Of a DNA stretch of 64,000 nt, positions 53,679 through 62,100 are shown in pieces. A program made the translations under genes and the position numbers. Position 1 is the stretch's first letter. Each line of letters opens with the position of its first letter. The DNA is from PALSA-693 sp963834725 (GTDB lineage Bacteria; Actinomycetota; Acidimicrobiia; Acidimicrobiales; Palsa-688): the NCBI GenBank assembly GCA_963834725.1, contig CAWICN010000001.1, positions 1,736,001-1,800,000 on the forward strand, in the 5' to 3' direction. The notes under the pieces were generated by a model that worked only from the letters and a program-made list of their open reading frames with translations, searched no databases and was not told the DNA's origin.

Positions 53679-54844
53679 ACCGGGTTTGAGACCACCCTCT
53701 CGAGCAGAGGGATGGTTCGTTTCCCGGCCCGCAGGCTCCCCGCCACGCGCTCCGGCTGGCTCAAGTGCACGGTGCCATCCTCGTAGTCGCCTCGGCGGTG
53801 CGCCTCCAAGATCCCCTCGACCCAGTCCTCGCTCCACGAGTAGTTGGCCGCGTTGCACCCGCAGCACCGCCGCTCTTGGGCCTCGCGAACGACGTCGTCG
53901 CAGACCGGGCTTCGGAGCGCCTCCAGCAGAGACGCCGCCTCGATATGACGCCCCTGGTGCCAGCATGGGAAGTAGCCGTAGGCCGTCACGCCCAAGAATA
54001 CTTGGGGTATGGGGCAGCCCTGAACGGGACGGTACCGCCGAGTCTTGTCGGCGAACACGTCGAAATGTTCCCCAAGTATCCGGCCGTCGTTGAAAAAGAT
54101 GCCCTCACAGTCGCACTCTGTCCGGGCGCGGGCGACTTGCTGGCGAGCTGACTCCAACAGATGCCCAGGGATCAACAGGTGTTCTGTTTCCGGCACCACT
54201 TCGACGTGCGTGAAACCGACGTACGCGGGCCGTCCTTGGTCTCGGATGCCGCGCCACGTGTCGTACAGCACCTCGGCGTTGTCCTTCTGCATGACGGTGT
54301 TCGTCCCCCATGTCGCACCGGAAGCCGCAAGCAGGCGGACCGTCTTCATCGTGCTGTCCCAACAGCCGGCGCGTCCGCGAACGTAGTCATGCACTGGGGC
54401 CGTCCCGTCAATAGAGACAGTGACGCACTTGACTTGCTCCAGCAACGGTATGTCGCTCGGTTTCACGAGCGTTCCGTTGGTGACGAGCTCCACTTCGAGA
54501 CCGCCGTCTACTGCCGCCCGCAGAATTTGCCGGATGCCCGGATGGACGAACGGCTCGCCACCGGAGAACGACACCGTCCTGACCCCTACCATGGCCGCCT
54601 GTTGCAGGAGAGTCAGTACGTGCTCGATCGGCATGGCTTCTTTCTCCTGGGGCCGGCGGCACATGAGGCAGGAGAGGTTGCACAGCTCACTGAGCCCGAT
54701 GTCGATGCGACGGTATCTGCTCACGAAGTTCATCGACCCGCAAGCCGGACACGGCGCCTCTGCCAACGCCTTGAACTGCCCAAGGGGTATCTCGTTGCCG
54801 GCACCACAATCCGGGCAACGCACCGAGTGGAGCTCGGGGCTCAC
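53675..54844 (-). CDS. Radical SAM protein with N-terminal zinc ribbon and SPASM-like C-terminus
   Basis: A 390-residue enzyme. Residues 10-36 carry two Cys pairs (RCPDCGAGNE, PCPACGSMNF), a zinc-ribbon. The radical SAM motif CNLSCLMC (C-x3-C-x2-C) is at about 55-62, then GVRTVSFSGGEPFVHPGIRQ and CVTVSIDGTAPVHDYVRGRA. The C-terminus has further cysteines (GCPIPQVFLGVTAYGYFPCW, RRCCGCNAANYSW), consistent with an auxiliary Fe-S cluster. It starts by GTGA overlap with the fusion gene and ends by ATGA overlap with the GT4-like gene. Likely reaction: epimerisation, dehydrogenation or similar change of a sugar or peptide. Confidence 0.85.
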   Translation of the reverse strand: MSPELHSVRCPDCGAGNEIPLGQFKALAEAPCPACGSMNFVSRYRRIDIGLSELCNLSCLMCRRPQEKEAMPIEHVLTLLQQAAMVGVRTVSFSGGEPFVHPGIRQILRAAVDGGLEVELVTNGTLVKPSDIPLLEQVKCVTVSIDGTAPVHDYVRGRAGCWDSTMKTVRLLAASGATWGTNTVMQKDNAEVLYDTWRGIRDQGRPAYVGFTHVEVVPETEHLLIPGHLLESARQQVARARTECDCEGIFFNDGRILGEHFDVFADKTRRYRPVQGCPIPQVFLGVTAYGYFPCWHQGRHIEAASLLEALRSPVCDDVVREAQERRCCGCNAANYSWSEDWVEGILEAHRRGDYEDGTVHLSQPERVAGSLRAGKRTIPLLERVVSNPV

Positions 54845-56796
54845 GACGTTGCCCGCCCGGCGATGGCGTTGTAGGCAGGAATGTCGCTGCAGGCGGCCAG
54901 GCAGCCCGGACACCGTTCGGTTAGCGCCAGCACATTCAGAGAGCGTTGCACCTCGCCGTGCCAGAGGTCCCTGACGCTACTTCGAGTCACGTTTCCGATG
55001 GGTCGGTTTCGCATAAAAAAGCAAGGGTAGACGTCTCCTCGGAAGTCGACGAGCAGGAACCGCGACGGCACAAAGCAGCCGCCGTTCGGGATCGGCCTGA
55101 TCCCACGGGCAAGATAACCGGGCGCGAAGGTCAAGATGTGCTCCGTGAAGACGTCGATCCCCAAAGCGTCGGCATATTGAGTGATTTCGGCTAGCCGTTC
55201 CTGCAGCATGCCTTCTTCGTCTGGGGTGAAACAGAAGGAGCAGTGGTCGGCCCCCGGACCTCCGATCTCCGGTTGATAGGGCTGCAATGACACCTCGGCT
55301 ACCCCGAGGGAGCTCGCCAGATCAAGGACCGACTCGACCGTGTCGAGCGTCTGCCGCATGATGACCGTGGACAACGCAAAGGGGATTTCACGCCGCCGGA
55401 TCTCGCCCAGGACTCGCAGCAGCCGATCGTATGAGTTAGACCCTCGGAGGGAGTCGTGGACCACCCGGGGACCGTCGAGCGACAAGTTAAGGTGGACGGA
55501 TGGAAGTTTCGCCAAGCGGTCCAGCTTCGATGCTGTCAGCAGAAGCCCGTTGGTGACGATGTTGATGGCCGTGAAGCCCATGGCGTCGGCCTGCTCCAGC
55601 AAGGACACTGCGTCGCGGCGCATGAACGTCTCCGCGCCGCAGGGCGTGAGAGTGGCCGCGCCGAGCGATCGGGCGTCCGCCATCGTCTGCATGGCGACCT
55701 CATAGCTGACGCCATGCTCCCGGCCCTGCCACACGCTGCACATGACACAGGAAAGGTTGCAGTACACGGTGAGCTCGATGGCAATCTCGTCCAGCGATCG
55801 ATCCATGGCCCACATGTGCTGCGGGGCCAGGTCCGCCGTCGAAGTTCCCGCCGTGGGCCGCGGGATCAACTCGACGGGCTGCTCGACGACGACAGGTGAT
55901 ATCTGGTCGGTACCAGGGCGGGCCATTTCGTCGAGCACCTCCATCGGATCGTGGCGTTGTCCATCCTTGAGCCACCGACCTCGCGCCGAGTCGAATCGGT
56001 ACCATTGAAGGTCCGGCAGCAGACTCTCCCACAACTGTGTCTCGTCGGGATACTTGTCCAAGATTCGGCGGCAGTTCCGCAGGTAGCTCGTGTAGTCGGG
56101 TTCGATGCTCAACGCCTCGCGGCGGAACGGGTCGCGCGGCGCACAGTCTTCGATATGCAGAACGCTCGCCCCATCGACGACACGGTAGGCGGTGTGGGAT
56201 CGCCATAGCCGGTAACCGAGGTCCGTGTCCTCCATGCCCCAACCGCGGAAGCGTTGGTCGAAGAATGCTTCTGGATGGTCTCTCCGGATTGAGAGGTTGC
56301 AGCTATAGGCAAGCTTCCAAGGATACGGGTGCTGGAACGTCTCTCGCCGAATGAAAGGATCTCGGTCGTCGGGCTCACCTGCGGCTAGCAATCGGGCGTC
56401 GACGGATCCACCGCTCGGTAGTTCGGTCAGCCGGTGTCGCAGGCCCAATCCAACCACCGGCGCCGCACCGGCGTGGACGGCGCAATGGGCGGCCACGAAA
56501 CCAGGCAAAGGCAGACAATCGTCGTCCAGAAATATCAGTACGTCGCCGGTCGCTCGGCGGATTCCCATGTTTCTGGCCGCGGCCGCCCGAAACCCGTCGT
56601 CGTTGTGACGACAGTATTCGAGGGGGAGAATGGCGCGAAAAGACGCGCAAACTTTCGTCGTGTCATCGGTGGAGCCATCGTCACAGATGATGACTTGACT
56701 CAGATGGCGTTGTCGGACCCAACTGAGCTGGTCAAGGGTCCGGGCCAGAACCGAGGAACGGTTGTATGTCGGAATGATCAGGGACGCCCGCAGCAT
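54841..56796 (-). CDS. Glycosyltransferase GT2 - radical SAM/SPASM fusion protein
   Basis: A 651-residue two-part enzyme. Residues 1-300: GT2 fold with SLIIPTYNRSSVLARTLDQL, VIICDDGSTDDTT, VLIFLDDDCLPLPGFVAAHC and the galactosyltransferase-type acceptor motif FRGWGMEDTDLGYRLWRSHT. Residues 335-651: radical SAM with CNLSCVMC at 346-353, LGAATLTPCGAETFMRRDAV, LNLSLDGPRVVHDSLRGS, and a SPASM-type end (GDVYPCFFMRNRPIGN, RCPGCLAACSDIPAYNA). A single frame covers both parts with no break. A sugar transfer and a radical step on one chain is unusual and suggests the sugar or its acceptor is modified as it is made. Confidence 0.9.
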   Translation of the reverse strand: MLRASLIIPTYNRSSVLARTLDQLSWVRQRHLSQVIICDDGSTDDTTKVCASFRAILPLEYCRHNDDGFRAAAARNMGIRRATGDVLIFLDDDCLPLPGFVAAHCAVHAGAAPVVGLGLRHRLTELPSGGSVDARLLAAGEPDDRDPFIRRETFQHPYPWKLAYSCNLSIRRDHPEAFFDQRFRGWGMEDTDLGYRLWRSHTAYRVVDGASVLHIEDCAPRDPFRREALSIEPDYTSYLRNCRRILDKYPDETQLWESLLPDLQWYRFDSARGRWLKDGQRHDPMEVLDEMARPGTDQISPVVVEQPVELIPRPTAGTSTADLAPQHMWAMDRSLDEIAIELTVYCNLSCVMCSVWQGREHGVSYEVAMQTMADARSLGAATLTPCGAETFMRRDAVSLLEQADAMGFTAINIVTNGLLLTASKLDRLAKLPSVHLNLSLDGPRVVHDSLRGSNSYDRLLRVLGEIRRREIPFALSTVIMRQTLDTVESVLDLASSLGVAEVSLQPYQPEIGGPGADHCSFCFTPDEEGMLQERLAEITQYADALGIDVFTEHILTFAPGYLARGIRPIPNGGCFVPSRFLLVDFRGDVYPCFFMRNRPIGNVTRSSVRDLWHGEVQRSLNVLALTERCPGCLAACSDIPAYNAIAGRATS

Positions 56797-57277
56797 CGGG
56801 AACCACGTCCTAAGGCGCTACTGGCATTCGTCGGATACGGGTCCAACCAAGGACCTTGATCACCCGCGGCCGCCCGCGGCCGAGGAGAGAAGGCTAAAAT
56901 GAATCGCCCAACGCCACACCCGTGTTTGCTCCCTCCCGTTCGGCCGACAGCGTCCGCATCCTCCAGCCAGATCGACACGAAACGCGTGAGCGGAGCATAC
57001 GCCCCCGGCGGCCCGCGATCAAGAGTGATAATGGGCAGATATCCGAACGGATAGCTGCTGTGGACAACTCTCTCGTCGTTCGTTGCGGCGCGCACGGACC
57101 CGACGCGGCCACAACCTGAAGCCGAGCCCGGGGGCAACCAACCGGGCTACCATTGGCATAGCAGGGGTCGGGAGGCCCTGGCTTCTAACCGACGACGTAG
57201 TTGAACGGCGGTGCGCCGGCCACGGTCACCTTCGAGCGTGAGGACGACGATGTGAAGCCGAAAGGGTGCTCGATGCA
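56797..57277. other. Divergent intergenic region of the glycan island
   Basis: About 480 bases between the fusion gene (minus) and the glycosidase gene (plus). No gene found; a minus-strand stretch near 57190 reads VTVAGAPPFNYVVG before a stop, like the end of an unknown protein. Promoters for both operons should lie here. A short GC-rich tandem (GCGGCCGCCC) occurs near 56866. Confidence 0.4.
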
Positions 57278-58282
57278 ATGCTTCCGGTGATCGGTGTTAA
57301 CATCCCGTGGTTCAACCAAGGCTACGGGCACGACCTGGGCTGGAATCAGGCGTACCCCGGGTGGCCAACCTTCTTCGACGTCGAGCAGGCGCGGCGACTT
57401 CTGACACTGCTCTCCGACCTGGGCATCAGGCTGCTCAGAATATGGTTGTTCGAGGACGGCGAGGGGCTGATGTACGAGCAGTGCGGTGCGCTCGTGGGGA
57501 TAGATGCTGCCTTCCGGCACAACCTCGCCGATTTGGTTGAGCTTCTTGACGCGTTTGGCTTCCGCGTCTACTGGACCCTCCTGGATGCCAACAGCGTGAA
57601 ACGTCGCAACGACAGAATCACATCGTCGATCCTGCGGGACGTGAAGCAGACAGAACGCTTTTGCGGGGAACTCGTGAGAGAAGTGTTCCCGATCATTCGC
57701 GAGAGCGCTTGGGCGGTCGACCTGTGCAACGAACCAGAGGCCCTTGTAGCCGGCGATCATGGCAACAAGACCGGCCTCGGTTTCGACTGGTGGGAAATTC
57801 GCCCCGCCCTCGAAGTCTTGAGGAAGGAAGTCGCCGCCGGCCTGCAAGGCGTGCCCATCTCAGTCGGCTCTGGTTACCAGGAGCACCGGGCCGTGACCTC
57901 GCCTATATACGGCTACTCCAGTTTCGGACTGGATTTCTTGGACTTCCACACCCACGGGTCTGATGGTCTGGTGGTGCACGCCGACGGGCTGGCGCTCAAC
58001 CAGGCGGCCGTCCTGGGCGAGCTTGGCGTCGGCGTTCCGCTTGAGGTCAACCACTCGCGCGAAACTTGGATTCTTGGGCAAGAGCGGCTGATGACGAGCC
58101 TCCTCCACGTCGCGTCACACGGATACCAGGCCGCGTTTCTCTGGTATGTTAGTGACCTGGGCCAGTATGACGCGGCCGGGTTGGTGTATCTGAACGAACC
58201 CGGCTTGGTGCTCCGCAGTCTCTTGGCCTTGGAGGACCGGGGAGTGGTGCACCTAACTCCCGCCAGGCGGTTGCTGCCCTAG
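57278..58282 (+). CDS. GH5-like glycoside hydrolase (cellulase/mannanase fold)
   Basis: A protein of about 334 residues, TIM-barrel: GVNIPWFNQGYGHDLGWNQA, LLSDLGIRLLRIWLFEDGEG, WAVDLCNEPEALVAGDHGNK with the GH5 acid/base NEP, and GVPLEVNHSRETWILGQERL as the likely nucleophile strand. The start is placed at the ATG 57278 with AAAGGG upstream; a GTG at 57266 is possible. No signal peptide is visible, which is odd for a cellulase and fits an intracellular or biosynthetic role. It overlaps the convergent sulfotransferase gene by 30 bases. Confidence 0.75.
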   Translation: MLPVIGVNIPWFNQGYGHDLGWNQAYPGWPTFFDVEQARRLLTLLSDLGIRLLRIWLFEDGEGLMYEQCGALVGIDAAFRHNLADLVELLDAFGFRVYWTLLDANSVKRRNDRITSSILRDVKQTERFCGELVREVFPIIRESAWAVDLCNEPEALVAGDHGNKTGLGFDWWEIRPALEVLRKEVAAGLQGVPISVGSGYQEHRAVTSPIYGYSSFGLDFLDFHTHGSDGLVVHADGLALNQAAVLGELGVGVPLEVNHSRETWILGQERLMTSLLHVASHGYQAAFLWYVSDLGQYDAAGLVYLNEPGLVLRSLLALEDRGVVHLTPARRLLP

Positions 58283-59095
58283 CGGGCGCCTCCGATGCTC
58301 GTAGCCGAGCAGGGTGGCGATGTCCCCGTTGCGCTCCTCGAGGAGCTCCAGGTGCGATTGCTTCAAGTACCTCCGCCAGTCTCCGGGAACACCGAGGCGG
58401 TAGTGGGACGCTGCGTCCTCTTCTCCGGGTCGTCGGCCGCCACTGAGAACCTCGAAGCCATTGGCGGCCACAGCGCGCTCGGTGGCGAGACCGTTAACAG
58501 GTAGCCCCAGGTGGTCCACGACAGCTGCGAACGCCTCGACCGGATTGGCGATGAGGTCCTCGAACCGCATCTCCAACGTTTCAGCTCGCTTATAGTCCCA
58601 CTCCGCCATTGCCTGAAAAGGCCGTAACTCGTAGCCATCGGTCGGAAGCCTGGTCGTAAACTCAATGTCGAGCAGCAGGCCATCCGATCGTGACAACCTG
58701 GCCAGTCGCTCACGATGCGGTACCAGCTCCGGCCAGTATTCGGTCCTGTGGCTCGCCAAGTGAGAGAAGTACGCGGAGACCACCATGTCTCGCGGATCAC
58801 GCACGACATGAAACCCTCGAAAACCTCTCAGCTTCTCGACATAGCGTCTATCCGCGTTCGAAAAACTCAGGACATCGATTCCTTTGTTCTCGACATAGGC
58901 CTGCAGGTCGTGGCCGAACCATTTCGGATTGCTCACACACTCCCAACGCAGACCGAGCGAGTTGGCCAGCGTCTCGAGGATGAGCCCTATCCAACGCGTG
59001 CCCGCCTTGTGGTGCCCAAAGAAGGCGAACAATGGACGGTCTCTGTCCAGTTGATGACCTTCCATGCTCAACTCGCCTGTACCTTGTTTTCGCAT
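58253..59095 (-). CDS. PAPS-dependent sulfotransferase
   Basis: A 280-residue enzyme: LFAFFGHHKAGTRWIGLILE (5'-phosphosulfate loop, here GHHKAGT), FRGFHVVRDPRDMVVSAYFS (3'-phosphate motif R-D-P-R-D), DYKRAETLEMRFEDLIANPV and GVPGDWRRYLKQSHLELLEE (C-terminal GxxGxW-like loop). It would move sulfate from PAPS to a hydroxyl group of a glycan, lipid or small molecule. The ATG at 59095 follows GGAG; an ATG at 59065 is an alternative. It lies 65 bases behind the giant LamG gene on the same strand, so both are probably co-transcribed. Confidence 0.88.
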   Translation of the reverse strand: MRKQGTGELSMEGHQLDRDRPLFAFFGHHKAGTRWIGLILETLANSLGLRWECVSNPKWFGHDLQAYVENKGIDVLSFSNADRRYVEKLRGFRGFHVVRDPRDMVVSAYFSHLASHRTEYWPELVPHRERLARLSRSDGLLLDIEFTTRLPTDGYELRPFQAMAEWDYKRAETLEMRFEDLIANPVEAFAAVVDHLGLPVNGLATERAVAANGFEVLSGGRRPGEEDAASHYRLGVPGDWRRYLKQSHLELLEERNGDIATLLGYEHRRRPLGQQPPGGS

Positions 59096-59160
59096 TCTGA
59101 GACTCCACCCCTCTGTCTCAATCCCGACGTCCTGGTGGGGACCATTGTTGTTGTGTTTGC

Positions 59161-62100
59161 TTACTGAGGGATGAACGACTGTTGCAGCGTGTTGAAGTAC
59201 GACACAATGTTGCGCGCAAACACCAGACAGATCCCGGCGTTGTCGACGAACGGCGCCGCGGGGTACTGCGACTTGAGGAACGCTACGAGAACCTCCGGAT
59301 CTCCGATCGGGAACGTGTCGAGTAGGCTCATCGCCTTGTAGACCTGCACGTCTGCGAACGTCTCGGCGTTCGTGTTCAGATGCGGCCACTGCAGGACGCC
59401 CTGCAGGAGGACGTAACCCTGCACCTGCTTGGCACCGGAGGCGTGCGCGGACGGCGCGATCCGGAATCCCGTGTACTCGTCGGAGGACAGGAACGGACCG
59501 AATCCGGTGACGGTCGGCTCCGACGTCATGTTCGCGCTCATCCCGGACACCAGGAAGTAGCTCCACTCGTCGCCCGGGTGGCCGAACAGGTCGTAGTCGC
59601 CGGTGAGGTCGAACGTGGACTGGTCGTACGTCGCCGGCGGCTGGATGTAGTACATCACCGTGCCGTCGGTCGTCGCGACGTAGTCGGCCTGCAGCGAGTG
59701 GAACGCCTTGCCGTCGTAGTACTGGATCGGGTTGCCGTTCACGTCCTGATACACGGTCATGCCCGCCTTCGCGAGCACGTTGACGGTCAGCCCGTTCGGG
59801 TCGGTGTAGGCCGTGTAAAGCAGGCCGCCGCCGACGGGGTCCTTCACGTCGTACTGCTTCGTCGCACCGGGCACAGCCGTCGTGGTCATCGGCACCGTGT
59901 TGAGCCCGAGCACTGACGTCGTCAGCTGCGTGAGCAGCTTCGCGTTCGCGGAGTCGCCCCAGTTGACGACGGACGCGTCGCCCTTGACCAGGTCGAACGG
60001 GATAATGTTGTTCGGCAGAACCGGCAGTCCCTTGTTCGGACCGGAGGTCGCGATCGTCCCCGCGCTGGCGCCCGACGACGTCGGTGCGGCGAGCACGATG
60101 TTCGCCTCGATGTCGTTGACGGGATTGTGCGCGGGCCGTGGCCCGGGCGCGGTGATCGCCTTGAAGACGAAGTCCGACGCCGGGTCGAGCACGGGAGTCG
60201 CCATCACCGGCGTGATCTGCGGGACCACGATCGCCTCGGTCGAGATCGGAGGTAGGAAGCGCTCCACATAGGTAACGCGGTGCAGCAGCCGCCACGGGAT
60301 CGACATGTGCTGCTGCGCCAAGCGCATTGCGGCCGCGTCGGCATCCTTGCTGTTGGCGAGCCAGACGGGGTCGACCACCTGGTTCCAGAAGTCGTCAGCG
60401 TTCTGCTGAGTGGGCTGGAGAAAGAACGAGTACGTCCGGAACTGCTTGACCTTCCCAGGACGGTCGTACGGCTCGAGCGCGCCGGTGTTGCCGCTCGCGT
60501 TCCCGGAGGAGTAGGCGGGCGGCGGCTGCATGTAGGTCAGGCTGTCGTCGAGGTCGTTCGACGTCGGCAAGCCGGCGCCCGAGGACACGTTCGGTGTGAT
60601 GTTGTACATCAGGCCGTCGGAGCCGATGACGATGTTCAGGCCGCTCTGGTTGCCCGGGTTGTACATGGAGTTAAACTTCATTGCGAAGTGCGCGTCGTTG
60701 TTGGATGCGTAGCGCATCTGCGTGTCGCTCTCGATCCCGTCGAGGGACGCGGTGATGTCGAACGAGGACGTGCCCGTCGTGTTGTAGCTCGACTTGATGG
60801 AGAACTTGCTCGTGTACGTGTAGGCGAACTTGAAATCGATGATGGTGAGCGCGGTCGCGCCGAGCTTGATGTTGAAGTTGACGTTGAGTGCATCGGTGTT
60901 GCCGGAGGTCGTGGTGTACACCTCGTCGTAGGAGGTCGTCCACGTGTGCTTGACCTCCTGGGTCCCGCCACGGGCGGTCCAGATGTACTCGTTGTAGAAG
61001 TCCAGTCCGGGCGTGAGACGCGAGTCGGTCGGCCAGGATTGGTCGTTGTACTGCGATTGGTACAGCGCTAGCGCGTTGTACGCCTGCTGGTCGATCTGAC
61101 GCTTGAGCTGGTATGCCTCCACCAGCCGCATGTAGCTCGCGTCGTGTCCGACGGTACCCGCGCGAGAAGTTCTTGTCGTAAAGCACCTCCATCTCGCCAG
61201 TTGATGTCGCATACGTCTGCACCCCGGAAGGCAGCGTTGCCGGGTTGTAGACGTAGCCGATTACGCCGTCGAGCACCCCGGGACGCAGGTACTGGCTGTT
61301 CATGCGGAACGAGACGATGTTGAGGTCGCGGGGGATCTGCGCGTTCGGGATCCGCACGAACCCGTACACAGTGTTCGACTGCAACAGAGTCTGCTGGTAC
61401 ACGTCGAGGGTCTGCGATGTGACGAACGCCTGGCCGTTGGAGGACGGCACGAACATGCGCGCGCCGAACTTCTCGTCGCCCGGCGCCTTGGGCAGTGCGG
61501 CTGCCGGGTTGGAAAAGGTGAAACCGCCCAGATTCGGATTCGGCAGGATGGCGCTCTTGGACGCCGCCGTGCCGGCGGTCGTGCTCTGCGTCGTCACGCT
61601 GTTGAGGCCCGCCATGAACTGATCGCCGCTCACCAGTGCGGGCGCGCCCTGCAGCTTCACCGTGTACCTGTTCGACTCGTCGAGCTTGTTGCTTGCGGTA
61701 ATCTGCGATCCGTCGCCGCTACTCCAGGCGAACGAGCCGCCCACGCCGAGCGAGGCGAGCAGTTTCACCACGAAGTCCTTGAGATCGGCACCGACTCCGA
61801 ACGGCGCGATGTGCATGCTCGTGTTGAATTGGGCCCCCATGGCGTCACTGAAGTCGATCTTGTTTTCGTCGGTGTTGTCGTAGCCGCGCTGGAGCTTCCA
61901 GGTGACCGACGTCGGCGCACTCATCGTGATCGACGTCGCCCCGGCGTAGGAGGACTTGTTGGTGAGGTTGGCCATCGGCGCCGGCGGCGGGCCCTCGATG
62001 TAGCCTATGAGCTGCACGTCGCCCTGCTCCTGGGAGACCCAGCTGAGCACGAGGTCGCCGATCTTCTTCCCGGCGTACAGCGTCAGGACGTTGTCCTTGA

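Noticed and set aside
53675..56796. RiPP (radical-modified peptide) cluster
   Set aside because: Two SPASM-type enzymes would fit, but no short precursor peptide gene, leader-binding domain or peptidase was found nearby; the transferases point to glycans.
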